Source: Liolophura sinensis
Lineage: Eukaryota > Mollusca > Polyplacophora > Chitonida > Chitonidae
Direction: 5' to 3'
NCBI RefSeq assembly: GCF_032854445.1
Contig: NC_088296.1
Coordinates: 9,460,706 to 9,524,705, forward strand
DNA length: 64,000 nucleotides
Position numbers and translations under genes: made by a program. Positions 27,501-42,500 of this stretch are shown one piece after another; position 1 is the first letter of the stretch; the number at the start of each line of letters is the position of its first letter. The notes beneath the pieces were generated by a model, which ran no database searches, had not been told where the DNA came from, and saw nothing but the letters and a program-made list of their open reading frames with translations.

Positions 27501-30500
27501 ACCATGAACAAACCAGCACACTCCGTTATACACGCGTCGGAAAGATAGGCGGCTGTAATGGAGAATAGTCATCCTAGGTGAGTCATACTTTATGTAAAGT
27601 AAAAACGACAGGAACAGATAGTACAAATGCCTACAAAAAATTCCATCCATATCTATTGATATTTTGCTGAGTTTTTATTTATTTGGTGATCTTTTACGCC
27701 GTACTGAAGAATATGTTACATTTATCAAGGTTGCCAGGGACCCACTGACTGAAATCGGGCATATCCAGATGGAAACACACGACCATTTGTAGGTTTCTCG
27801 CAGACACCCCACCTATGTTTGGAGAGGAAACCAGCAAAAGGCTGAACTCATATTCACTCCATTGGTGACACGCTTCTAAGTCACTGTTCTGAACTTGAAT
27901 CCTATCAACTGGGATACGGAGAACACATTATACACAGTTAACGCAGAAGTAAATTTCTAACAATCTACAGAAAAGAATTAATATTTTAATAAAATCAGTT
28001 TATAAAATGCAAATAAATTAACAATGACCTCTTTCACATCCGGCCAAATTGGTAGACGCTACAAATCCTTCGTTACAGATACACATTAGTCCGTCAGGAT
28101 AACGAACACGGCAGGAGGCCTGAGCAGGACATTGGCTATTTGAACTGCAAGTTGAAAAAATTCCAAGGAATGCAGCTGTACTGGTTGTAGTAGGTGGTGG
28201 TCTTGGAGATGACCCAGTAGGAGCTGGTGTTGTTGTTGTTCGTGGTGCCATTGTTGTAGTAGTGTTTGCTGGAACTGATCCATCTGAAATAGCATATACA
28301 TCTTTTGTACTTAACTTGTCTTGCCGTAAAGACCAAAACCACCAACTGTACCATGATTCATCATACATATTCTATGCATATATAATTTCTATTTCGGTTA
28401 ATAATAAAATAGTGTTACAATATTTCATGGGCTTTTCTTTCCTTATGTTAATGTTGTATAAATACAATGGGGTCATTTCTTACAAGTAACCTGCAGTGTT
28501 CAACATTTTCCCCCACTAATCCATAGTTTATATTACCAACCCAACAGAAAAAGTGTAAGAATCGACGGGAAAAGACCACATTGTGACCACAAATTTAATA
28601 CAGTTTTCCACAGTTTTTAGCACGATAAAGACAATCGTTTACAACAAAATCGATAAATTATTGTTATTACAGAAAGAAATTTTCAAGTTTTTTTCCGTGT
28701 CTTTCAAACATCTCTGCATAGGTTTGCTAATTTAAAAAAAAAACATACTTAGAGTGTAAGTGCTGGATATGCACTCTGCTTCAGGGTTGTTGAAGGCCCG
28801 AATTTCCTCCGTAGTCATACGTCTTAAGTTCGGCATACACGTGCAAACTCCGCTCACACATTCTTGCTCTCTTTCAAATACACAACCATCTCCGCATGGC
28901 TCTCCTAATAGACCTCTTCCCGGTAAAATGCAGTTTTGGTTGTCCGCAGCTGATACATAACCCGGCAAACACGCGCACCGACCAGAGACAGCGTTGCACA
29001 CCATGAACAAACCAGCACACTCCGTTATACACGTGTCGGAAAGATAGGCGGCTGTAATGGAGAATAGTCATCCTAGGTGAGTCATACTTATGTAAAGTAA
29101 AAAAGACAGGAAGAGATAGTACAAATGCCTACACAAAATTCCATCCATACCTTTTTATATTTTGCTGTGTTTTGTTTTAATTTGGTGATCTTTTACGCCG
29201 TACTGAACAATATGTTACATTCATCAAGGTTGCCAGGGACCCACTGACTGAAATCGGGCGTATCCAGATGGAAACACACGACCATTTGTACGCTTATTGC
29301 AGACACCCCACCTATGTTTGGAGAGGAAACCAGCAAAAGGCTGAACTTATATTGACTCCATTGGTGACACACTTCTAAGTCACTGTTCTCCACTTCAATC
29401 CTAACAACTGGGATACGGAGAACACCATATACACAGTAAACACAGAAGTAAATTTCTAACAATCTAAAGAAAACAATTAATATTTTAACAAAATCAGTTT
29501 ATACAATACAAAAAAAATTAGCAATGACCTCTTTCACATCCGGCCAAATCGGTAGACGCTACAAATCCTTCGTTACAGATACACAATAGTCCGTCAGGAT
29601 AACGAACACGGCAGGAGGCCTGAGCAGGGCATTGGCTATTTGAACTGCAAGTTGATAAAATTCCAAGGAATGCAGCTGTACTGGTTGTAGTAGGTGGTGG
29701 TCTTGAAGATGACACAGTAGGCGCTGGTGTTGTTGTTGTTCGTGGTGCCATTGTTGTAGTAGTGGTTAATGGAACTGATCCATCTGAAATAGCATATACA
29801 TCTTTTGTACTTAACTTGTTTTGCCGTAAAGACCAAAACAACCAACTGTGCCATGATTCATCATATATATTCTATGCATATATAATTTCTATTTCGGTTA
29901 ATAATAAAATAGTGTTACAATATTTCATGGGCTTTTCTTTCCTTATGTTAATGTTGTATAAATACAATGGGGTCATTTCTTACAAGTAACCTGCAGTGTT
30001 CAACATTTTCCCCCACTAATCCATAGTTTATATTACCAACCCAACAGAAAAAGTGTAAGAATCGACGGGAAAAGACCACATTGTGACCACAAATTTAATA
30101 CAGTTTTCCACAGTTTTTAGCACGATAAAGACAATCGTTGACAACAAAATCGATAAATTATTGTTATTACAGAAAGAAATTTTCAAGTTTTTTTCCGTGT
30201 CTTTCAAACATCTCTGCATAGGTTTGCTAATTTAAAAAAAAAAACATACTTAGAGTGTAAGTGCTGGATATGCACTCTGCTTCAGGGTTGTTGAAGGCCC
30301 GAATTTCCTCCGTAGTCATACGCCTTAAGTTCGGCATACACGTGCAAACTCCGCTCACACATTCTTGCTCTCTTTCAAATACACAACCATCTCCGCATGG
30401 CTCTCCTAACAGACCTCTTCCCGGTAAAATGCAGTTTTGGTTGTCCGCAGCTGATACATAACCCGGCAAACAAGCGCACCGGCCAGAGACAGCGTTGCAC

Positions 30501-33500
30501 ACCATGAACAAACCAGCACACTCCGTTATACACGTGTCGGAAAGATAGGCGGCTGTAATGGAGAATAGTCATCCTAGGTGAGTCATACTTATGTAAAGTA
30601 AAAAAGACAGGAAGAGATAGTACAAATGCCTACACAAAATTCCATCCATACCTTTTTATATTTTGCTGAGTTTTGTTTTAATTTGGTGATCTTTTACGCC
30701 GTACTGAACAATATGTTACATTCATCAAGGTTGCCAGGGACCCACTGATTGAAATCGGGCGTATCCAGATGGAAACACACGACCATTTGTACGCTTATTG
30801 CAGACACCCCACCTATGTTTGGAGAGGAAACCAGCAAAAGGCTGAACTTATATTGACTCCATTGGTGACACACTTCTAAGTCACTGTTCTCCACTTCAAT
30901 CCTAACAACTGGGATACGGAGAACACCATATACACAGTGAACACAGAAGTAAATTTCTAACAATCTAAAGAAAACAATTAATATTTTAACAAAATCAGTT
31001 TATACAACACAAAAAAAATTAGCAATGACCTCTTTCACATCCGGCCAAATCGGTAGACGCTACAAATCCTTCGTTACAGATACACAATAGTCCGTCAGGA
31101 TAACGAACACGGCAGGAGGCCTGAGCAGGGCATTGGCTATTTGAACTGCAAGTTGATAAAATTCCAAGGAATGCAGCTGTACTGGTTGTAGTAGGTGGTG
31201 GTCTTGAAGATGACACAGTAGGCGCTGGTGTTGTTGTTGTTCGTGGTGCCATTGTTGTAGTAGTGGTTAATGGAACTGATCCATCTGAAATAGCATATAC
31301 ATCTTTTGTACTTAACTTGTTTTGCCGTAAAGACCAAAACAACCAACTGTGCCATGATTCATCATATATATTCTATGCATATATAATTTCTATTTCGGTT
31401 AATAATAAAATAGTGTTACAATATTTCAAGGGCTTTTCTTTCCTTATGTTAATGTTGTATAAATACAATGGGGTCATTTCTTACAAGTAACCTGCAGTGT
31501 TCAACAATTTCCCCCACTAATCCATAGTTTATATTACCAACCCAACAGAAAAAGTGTAAGAATCGACGGGAAAAGACCACATTGTGACCACAAATTTAAT
31601 ACAGTTTTCCACAGATTTTAGCACGATAAAGACAATCGTTTACAACAAAATCGATAAATTATTGTTATTACAGAAAGAAATTTTCAAGTTTTTTTCCGTG
31701 TCTTTCAAACATCTCTGCATAGGTTTGTATATTTAAAAAAAAAAACATACTTAGAGTGTAAGTGCTGGATATGCACTCTGCTTCAGGGTTGTTGAAGGCC
31801 CGAATTTCCTCCGTAGTCATACGTCTTAAGTTCGGCATACACGTGCAAACTCCGCTCACACATTCTTGCTCTCTTTCAAATACACAACCATCTCCGCATG
31901 GCTCTCCTAATAGACCTCTTCCCGGTAAAATGCAGTTTTGGTTGTCCGCAGCTGATACATAACCCGGCAAACAAGCGCACCGGCTAGAGAGAGAGTTGCA
32001 CACCATGAACAAACCAGCACACTCCGTTATACACGTGTCGGAAAGATAGGCGGCTGTAATGGAGAATAGTCATCCTAGGTGAGTCATACTTTATGCAAAG
32101 TAAAAAAGACAGGAAGAGATAGTACAAATGCCTATACAAAAATCCATCCATATCTATTTATATTTTGCTGAGTCTTGTTGAATTTGGTGATCTTTTACGC
32201 CGTACTGAACAATATGTTACATTCATCAAGGTTGCCAGGGACCCACACTGAAAACGGGCATATCCAGATGGAAACACACGACCATTTGTAGCTTCCTCGC
32301 AGACACCCCACCTATGTTTGGAGAGGAAACCAGCAAAAGGCTGAACTTATATTCACTCCATTGGTGACACACTTCTAAGTCACTGTTCTCCACTTCAATC
32401 CTAACAACTGGGATACGGAGAACACCATATACACAGTAAACACAGAAGTAAATTTCTAACAATCTAAAGAAAACAATTAATATTTTAACAAAATCAGTTT
32501 ATACAATACAAAAAAAATTAGCAATGACCTCTTTCACATCCGGCCAAATTGGTAGACGCTACAAATCCTTCGTTACAGATACACATTAGTCCGTCAGGAT
32601 AACGAACACGGCAGGAGGCCTGAGCAGGACATTGGCTATTTGAACTGCAAGTTGAAAAAATTCCAAGGAATGCAGCTGTACTGGTTGTAGTAGGTGGTGG
32701 TCTTGGAGATGACCCAGTAGGAGCTGGTGTTGTTGTTGTTCGTGGTGCCATTGTTGTAGTAGTGTTTGCTGGAACTGATCCATCTGAAATAGCATATACA
32801 TCTTTTGTACTTAACCTGTCTTGCCGTAAAGACCAAAACCACCAACTGTACCATGATTCATTATACATATTCTATGCATATATAATTTCTGTTTCGGTTA
32901 ATTATAAAATAGTGTTACAATATTTGCTGGGCTTTTCTTTCCTTATGTTAATGATGTATAAATACAATGGGGTCATTTCTTACAAGTAACCTACGATGTT
33001 CAACTTTTTTTCTCCACTAATCCCTACTTTTTATTACCAACCCAACAGATAAAGTGTAAGAATCGACGGGGGAAGATCAAATCGTGACTACAAATTCAAC
33101 ACAGTTTTCCACAGTTTTTAGCACGATAAAGACAATTGTTTACAACAAAATCGAAAAATTATTGTTATTACAGACAGAAATTTTCAAGTTTTTTTTCCGT
33201 GTCTTTCAAACATCTCTGCATAGGCTTGCTAATTTAAAAAAAAAAACATACCCAATGTGTAAGTGCTGGATATGCACTGTCTTTCAGTTTGTCTGTTAAA
33301 GGCCTGAATCTCTTCCGGAGTCATACGTCTTAAATTCGACATACACCTGCAAATTCCGCTCACACATTCTTGCTCTCTTTCAAATACACAACCATCTCCG
33401 CATGCCTCTCCTAACAGACCTCTTCTCGGCAAAACGCAGTTTTGGTTGTCCGCAGCTAATATATAGCCCGACAAACACTCGCACCGGCCAGACACAGCGT

Positions 33501-36500
33501 TGCACACCATGAACAAACCAGCACACCTCGTTATACACACGCCGTTGCCATAGGCGGCTGTAATGGAGAAAAATCAATGTTATATGAGCCATGGTTTTTT
33601 GCAAATGAAGAGAAGTAGCAAACCAATGTTAGAAAACCGGTTAGTCGTAAAGTATAATTATTGGATATAAAGCAAAAACTGCTAAAACACGAGTTTGTTA
33701 AACTTGCTGACACTAAACGAAGGAAATTGACAATAACCTTTTTCACAGATAGCCAAACTGATAGACGCTACGTATCCCTCGTTGCAGATGCACAGTAATC
33801 CGTCTGGGTAGCGCACCATACAGGAAGCATCGACAGGACAGTCACTGTCCTCAAGGCAGGCTGACAAAATAGCGACGAATGGTACTGCCGCCGTTGTTCT
33901 TCTTGTTGTAGCTGGACTTGTTCGTCCGATAAGTGTTAAATCAAACCTTGGAAATTGTTGCAAATTATTTTCGTCACATTGTTCTGAAAGATGAAAAGCA
34001 GTGCTATTGTTAACATTGCCATTAAGACAGGCAAAATAAACATTTCTATTTTATTTTCACGCTGTTAAAATTAAAATACTTATGTCACATTAGAAATAAA
34101 ACAGATGCTAACCTAGAAAATAGCCGATGTCTCTGCACTGAAGGTCAACGTCAGGGTATGCGTGTAGCTCTGCAATTGTTGCTTTGCGCTTTCCACTTAT
34201 GCATTTGCATTCTCCTTCTACACAAGTCTGTTCAGTTGAAAGGGCACAACTGTCAACAGTGCACGGCTCTTCCAAGAGAGCTTTTCCATCCTCAGTACAG
34301 TCTTTATCACCAGCGCTCGGAGAGAAGCCTTGCTCACATACACACTTCTCGGTATCAATATCACACACAGTGTGCAATCCACTACACCGTGTCACGCAAG
34401 TCTCGTTTAAGACGGCAGCTGAAGAGAAAAATTACATTCGTTTAGACTGATTTTGCCTTAGGCAAACTTTAGCCTTACACTTTAGTGCTATCCTTTTATG
34501 ACAGAAAACAATGTTGTTTCTTTTAACGTTCCCAGCTAAAACAACATTGAACATGCAGTTGTGAATATTCTCTTTCGCCTGATCCCATTTCCACTGTCAT
34601 CCAGGTAGTAGTCTCGCCAAAAATACATAAAATACGGCAGTTTTAAAAGATATGTGAGACAGATATGTTAAACGTAGAAATATTCCTAAAAAGATAAAAA
34701 AAAAATACCTCAGTCTAAATTGTTTTATAGCCGTTAAACGAACTGAGAACATTCCACAGGAATTGCATACAACAGTGTATTATCCAAACAGCCTCAACAC
34801 AGCAATACTACAGGCTACGGGAAACATTCAGTTTGTTTAAGCTCTAGACACGTATCAAAGTTCAGTTATATGAAATTGCAAGAAATCGGCCTTTTTCACT
34901 TTTCTTACCTGGTTCGCAAAAGGTAAAATCGTAAGTGGGCAGAAAACCTATGTCACAGTAGCAAATCAGGCCGTCACAGCCCCTTCTTCTACAAGAAGCC
35001 CCGGTAGTTAAACAGCCAGAGCTAGCAGTACAAGGCCTAAACAAAGCTGCGGGGGCAGTGGTTTGGGACGTTGTTCTTGCTACACTAACAGTTGATGTTG
35101 TTGTTGATGGAGATGATCCGTCTGAAAAACACCACAGACACTTTCGTTTTAGTTCCATTTTCATAAAACAAACCTCAGAAATTTTTTAATAAACTAATGT
35201 GTATCTTAAATGCTAACATCTATGTGAAATTTGTAGATCAATGTGACGAAACACACTGCCGTCAACCAAGTTCCGAGTCCATAATCGCAAGGCCAATTTG
35301 CAAAATGGCGTTTAATACAAATTACCAAAGGACTAAAGAGGTATATAAAGTACAAAATTAGAGGGGCATCAAGCAGAACCAAGCAGTTAACACTACTTAA
35401 ATGATCTTGGAAAAATGCAACATATGTTTTGGGCGAATGTATGAAATCAGTATTCAAATCGTGTAGCATACTAGAATATAAGTAGTCCATACAAAAATAT
35501 GTATCGCAGTTGCGCTTTGCCTGCAAATTTTCATATATCCAGCTTAGTGATCTAAGTCAACACCAAGAATACACAGCGCCATACCCTTAGGTTAAGCAAA
35601 ATACATATTTTAGCCATATATAATTTCTATTTCAGTTAAAAATAAATGGTGTTACATTATAGGCTGGGCTTTTCCTTCTTTATCTCAATGTTGTATCAAT
35701 ACAAGGGTGTCATTTCTTACAAATAACCTACCCCACTTATTTCCCCACTTATCTATAGTTCCATAATCAAGAGAATAGATAAGGAGTGAGAATCGACGGG
35801 AAAGACCATATTGCGTCTACAAGTTTACCCTAATTTCCAACTCAAATCCTTTAACTGTTAGAATATTAAAGACAAATCGTTGTTATTACAGACAGAATTT
35901 TTTCCAGTATCTTTCAAAAATCATTGCACAAGCTTGTAAATAAAACAAATCAAAACCATTCATACCTAGAGTGTAAGTGCTGGATATGCACTCTGCTTCA
36001 GGGTTGTTAAAGGCCCGAATTTCCTCCGTAGTCATACGTCTTAAGTTCGGCATACACGTGCAAACTCCGCTCACACATTCTTGCTCTCTTTCAAATACAC
36101 AACCATCTCCGCATGCCTCTCCTAACAGACCTCTTCCGGTAAAATGCAGTTTTGGTTGTCCGCAGCTGATACATAACCCTGCAAACACGCGCACCGGCCA
36201 GAGAGAGAGTTGCACACCATAAACAAACCAGCACACTCCGTTATACACGCGTCGGAAAGATAGGCGGCTGTAAATGGAGAATAGTCATCCTAGGTGAGTC
36301 ATACTTTATGTAAAGTAAAAACGACACTAACAGATAGTACAAATGTTTTCACAAAATTCCATTCATATCTATTTATATTTTGCTGAGTATTTAATTATTT
36401 GGTGATCTTTTACGCCGCACTGAAGAATATACTACATTTATCAAGGTTGCCAGGGACCCACTGACTGAAATCGGGCAAATCCAGATGGAAACACACGACC

Positions 36501-39500
36501 ATTTGTAGGTTTCTCGCAGACACCCTACCTATGTTTGGAGAGGAAACCAGCAAAAGGCTGAACTTATATTGACTCCAATGGTGACACACTTCTAAGTAAC
36601 TGTTCTGAACTTGAATCCTATCAACTGGGATACGGAGAACACCATATACACAGTAAACACAGAAGTAAATTTCTAACAATCTAAAGAAAACAATTAATAT
36701 TTTAACAAAATCAGTTTATACATTAGGAAAAAATTAGCAATGACCTCTTTCACATCCGACCAAATTGGTAGACGCTACAAATCCTTCGTTACAGATACAC
36801 ATTAGTCCGTCAGGATAACGAAGACGGCAGGAGGCCTGAGCAGGACATTGGCTATTTGAACTGCAAGTTGAAAAAATTCCAAGGAATGCAGCTGTACTGG
36901 TTGTAGTAGGTGGTGGTCTTGGAGATGACCCAGTAGGAGCTGGTGTTGTTGTTGTTCGTGGTGCCATTGTTGTAGTAGTGTTTGCTGGAACTGATCCATC
37001 TGAAATAGCATATACATCTTTTGTACTTAACTTGTCTTGCCGTAAAGACCAAAACAACCAACTGTGCCATGATTCATCATACATATTCTATGCATATATA
37101 ATTTCTATTTCGGTTAATAATAAAATAGTGTTACAATATTTCATGGGCTTTTCTTTCCTTATGTTAATGTTGTATAAATACAATGGGGTCATTTCTTACA
37201 AGTAACCTGCAGTGTTCAACATTTTCCCCCACTAATCCATAGTTTATATTACCAACCCAACAGAAAAAGTGTAAGAATCGACGGGAAAAGACCACATTGT
37301 GACCACAAATTTAACACAGTTTTCCACAGTTTTTAGCACGATAAAGACAATCGTTTACAACAAAATCGATAAATTATTGCTATTACAGAAAGAAACTTTC
37401 AAGTTTTTTTCCTTGTCTTTCAAAAATCTCTGCATAGGCTTGCTAATTTAAAAAAAAACATACCTGGAGTGTAAGTACTGGAAATGCACTGTGCTTCAGG
37501 GTTGTTGAAGGCCCGAATTTCCTCCGTAGTCATACGTCTTAAGTTAGGCATACACGTGCAAACTCCGCTCACACATTCTTGCTCTCTTTCAAATACACAA
37601 CCATCTCCGCATGCCTCTCCTAACAGACCTCTTCCCGGTAAAATGCAGTTTTGGTTGTCCGCAGCTGATACATAACCCGGCAAACAAGCGCACCGGCCAG
37701 AGAGAGAGTTGCACACCATGAACAAACCAGCACACTCCGTTATACACGTGTCGGAAAGATAGGCGGCTGTAATGGAGAATAGTCATCCAAGATGAGTCAT
37801 ACTTTATGCAAAGTAAAAAAGACAGGAAGAGATAGTACAAATGCCTATACAAAAATCCATCCATATCTATTTATATTTTGCTGAGTCTTGTTTTAATTTG
37901 GTGATCTTTTACGCCGTACTGAAGAATATGTTACATTCATGAAGGTTGCCAGGGACCCACTGACTGAAATCGGGCGTATCCAGATGGAAACACACGACCA
38001 TTTGTACGCTTATTGCAGACACCCCACCTATGTTTGGAGAGGAAACCAGCAAAAGGCTGAACTTATATTCACTCCATTGGTGACACACTTCTAAGTCACT
38101 GTTCTCCACTTCAATCCTAACAACTGGGATACGGAGAACACCATATACACAGTAAACACAGAAGTAAATTTCTAACAATCTAAAGAAAACAATTAATATT
38201 TTAACAAAATCAGTTTATACAATACAAAAAAAAATTAGCAATGACCTCTTTCACATCCGGCCAAATCGGTAGACGCTACAAATCCTTCGTCACAGATACA
38301 CAATAGTCCGTCAGGATAACGAACACGGCAGGAGGCCTGAGCAGGACATTGGCTATTTGAACTGCAAGTTGATAAAATTCCAAGGAATGTAGCTGTACTG
38401 GTTGTAGTAGGTGGTGGTCTTGAAGATGACACAGTAGGCGCTGGTGTTGTTGTTGTTCGTGGTGCCATTGTTGTAGTAGTGGTTAATGGAACTGATCCAT
38501 CTGAAATAGCATATACATCTTTTGTACTTAACTTGTTTTGCCGTAAAGACCAAAACAACCAACTGTGCCATGATTCATCATATATATTCTATGCATATAT
38601 AATTTCTATTTCGGTTAATAATGAAATAGTGTTACAATATTTGCTGGGCTTTTCTTTCCTTATGTTAATGTTGTATAAATACAATGGGGTCATTTCTTAC
38701 AAGTAACCTGCAGTGTTCAACATTTTCCCCCACTAATCCATAGTTTATATTACCAACCCAACAGAAAAAGTGTAAGAATCGACGGGAAAAGACCACATTG
38801 TGACCACAAATTTAATACAGTTTTCCACAGTTTTTAGCACGATAAAGACAATCGTTTACAACAAAATCGATAAATTATTGTTATTACAGAAAGAAATTTT
38901 CAAGTTTTTTTCCGTGTCTTTCAAACATCTCTGCATAGGTTTGCTAATTTAAAAAAAAAACATACTTAGAGTGTAAGTGCTGGATATGCACTCTGCTTCA
39001 GGGTTGTTGAAGGCCCGAATTTCCTCCGTAGTCATACGTCTTAAGTTCGGCATACACGTGCAAACTCCGCTCACACATTCTTGCTCTCTTTCAAATACAC
39101 AACCATCTCCGCATGGCTCTCCTAATAGACCTCTTCCCGGTAAAATGCAGTTTTGGTTGTCCGCAGCTGATACATAACCCGGCAAACAAGCGCACCGGCC
39201 AGAGACAGCGTTGCACACCATGAACAAACCAGCACACTCCGTTATACACGTGTCGGAAAGATAGGCGGCTGTAATGGAGAATAGTCATCCTAGGTGAGTC
39301 ATACTTATGTAAAGTAAAAAAGACAGGAAGAGATAGTACAAATGCCTACACAAAATTCCATCCATACCTTTTTATATTTTGCTGAGTTTTGTTTTAATTT
39401 GGTGATCTTTTACGCCGTACTGAACAATATGTTACATTTATCAAGGTTGCCAGGGACCCACTGACTGAAATGGGGCGTATCCAGATGGAAACACACGACC

Positions 39501-42500
39501 ATTTGTACGCTTATTGCAGACACCCCACCTATGTTTGGAGAGGAAACCAGCAAAAGGCTGAACTTATATTGACTCCATTGGTGACACACTTCTAAGTCAC
39601 TGTTCTCCACTTCAATCCTAACAACTGGGATACGGAGAACACCATATACACAGTGAACACAGAAGTAAATTTCTAACAATCTAAAGAAAACAATTAATAT
39701 TTTAACAAAATCAGTTTATACAACACAAAAAAAATTAGCAATGACCTCTTTCACATCCGGCCAAATCGGTAGACGCTACAAATCCTTCGTTACAGATACA
39801 CAATAGTCCGTCAGGATAACGAACACGGCAGGAGGCCTGAGCAGGGCATTGGCTATTTGAACTGCAAGTTGATAAAATTCCAAGGAATGCAGCTGTACTG
39901 GTTGTAGTAGGTGGTGGTCTTGAAGATGACACAGTAGGCGCTGGTGTTGTTGTGTTTCGTGGTGCCATTGTTGTAGTAGTGGTTAATGGAACTGATCCAT
40001 CTGAAATAGCATATACATCTTTTGTTCTTAACTTGTTTTGCCGTAAAGACCAAAACAACCAACTGTGCCATGATTCATCATATATATTCTATGCATATAT
40101 AATTTCTATTTCGGTTAATAATAAAATAGTGTTACAATATTTCAAGGGCTTTTCTTTCCTTATGTTAATGTTGTATAAATACAATGGGGTCATTTCTTAC
40201 AAGTAACCTGCAGTGTTCAACAATTTCCCCCACTAATCCATAGTTTATATTACCAACCCAACAGAAAAAGTGTAAGAATCGACGGGAAAAGACCACATTG
40301 TGACCACAAATTTAATACAGTTTTCCACAGATTTTAGCACGATAAAGACAATCGTTTACAACAAAATCGATAAATTATTGTTATTACAGAAAGAAATTTT
40401 CAAGTTTTTTTCCGTGTCTTTCAAACATCTCTGCATAGGTTTGTATATTAAAAAAAAAAAACATACTTAGAGTATAAGTGCTGGATATGCACTCTGCTTC
40501 AGGGTTGTTGAAGGCCCGAATTTCCTCCGTAGTCATACGTCTTAAGTTCGGCATACACCTGCAAACTCCGCTCACACATTCTTGCTCTCTTTCAAATACA
40601 CAACCATCTCCGCATGGCTCTCCTAATAGACCTCTTCCCGGTAAAATGCAGTTTTGGTTGTCCGCAGCTGATACATAACCCGGCAAACAAGCGCACCGGC
40701 TAGAGAGAGAGTTGCACACCATGAACAAACCAGCACACTCCGTTATACATGTGTCGGAAAGATAGGCGGCTGTAATGGAGAATAGTCATCCTAGGTGAGT
40801 CATACTTTATACCAAGTAAAAAAGACAGGAAGAGATAGTACAAATGCCTATACAAAAATTCATCCATATCTATTTATATTTTGCTGAGTCTTGTTGAATT
40901 TGGTGATCTTTTACGCCGTACTGAAGAATATGTTACATTCATCAAGGTTGCCAGGGACCCACACTGAAAACGGGCATATCCAGATGGAAACACACGACCA
41001 TTTGTAGCTTTCTCGCAGACACCCCACCTATGTTTGGAGAGGAAACCAGCAAAAGGCTGAACTTATATTCACTCCATTGGTGACACACTTCTAAGTCACT
41101 GTTCTCCACGTCAATCCTAACAACTGGGATACGGAGAACACCATATACACAGTAAACACAGAAGTAAATTTCTAACAATCTAAAGAAAACAATTAATATT
41201 TTAACAAAATCAGTTTATACAATACAAAAAAAATTAGCAATGACCTCTTTCACATCCGGCCAAATTGGTAGACGCTACAAATCCTTCGTTACAGATACAC
41301 ATTAGTCCGTCAGGATAACGAACACGGCAGGAGGCCTGAGCAGGACATTGGCTATTTGAACTGCAAGTTGAAAAAATTCCAAGGAATGCAGCTGTACTGG
41401 TTGTAGTAGGTGCTGGTCTTGGAGATGACCCAGTAGGAGCTGGTGTTGTTGTTGTTCGTGGTGCCATTGTTGTAGTAGTGTTTGCTGGAACTGATCCATC
41501 TGAAATAGCATATACATCTTTTGTACTTAACCTGTCTTGCCGTAAAGACCAAAACCACCAACTGTACCATGATTCATTATACATATTCTATGCATATATA
41601 ATTTCTGTTTCGGTTAATTATAAAATAGTGTTACAATATTTGCTGGGCTTTTCTTTCCTTATGTTAATGATGTATAAATACAATGGGGTCATTTCTTACA
41701 AGTAACCTACGATGTTCAACTTTTTTCCTCCACTAATCCTACTTTTTATTACCAACCCAACAGATAAAGTGTAAGAATCGACGGGGGAAGATCAAATCGT
41801 GACTACAAATTCAACACAGTTTTCCACAGTTTTTAGCACGATAAAGACAATTGTTTACAACAAAATCGAAAAATTTGTGTTATTACAGACAGAAATTTTC
41901 AAGTTTTTTTCCGTGTCTTTCAAACATCTCTGCATAGGCTTGCTAATTTAAAAAAAAAAAACATACCCAATGTGTAAGTTCTGGATATGCACTGTCTTTC
42001 AGTTTGTCTGTTAAAGGCCTGAATCTCTTCCGGAGTCATACGTCTTAAATTCGACATACACCTGCAAATTCCGCTCACACATTCTTGCTCTCTTTCAAAT
42101 ACACAACCATCTCCGCATGCCTCTCCTAACAGACCTCTTCTCGGCAAAACGCAGTTTTGGTTGTCCGCAGCTAATATATAGCCCGACAAACACTCGCACC
42201 GGCCAGACACAGCGTTGCACACCATGAACAAACCAGCACACCTCGTTATACACACGCCGTTGCCATAGGCGGCTGTAATGGAGAAAAATCAATGTTATAT
42301 GAGCCATGGTTTTTTGCAAATGAAGAGAAGTAGCAAACCAATGTTAGAAAACCGGTTAGTCGTAAAGTATAATTATTGGATATAAAGCAAAAAACTGCTA
42401 AAACACGAGTTTGTTAAACTTGCTGACACTAAACGAAGGAAATTGACAATAACCTTTTTCACAGATAGCCAAACTGATAGACGCTACGTATCCCTCGTTG

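Larger units (their letters stand above)
26785..35121 (-). repeat. Higher-order repeat copy 3 (U17-U22)
   Basis: Order A''B'', A'B, then four A-B units of distinct subtype. Bases from about 30.2 to 35.6 kb align with 38.9 to 44.3 kb at a constant offset of about 8,716. Confidence 0.8.

Noticed and set aside
35206-35526. 106-codon minus-strand frame, conserved at 43,923-44,243
   Set aside because: Conservation is explained by the recent segmental duplication; it is hydrophobic low-complexity intron sequence without domain or splice support.
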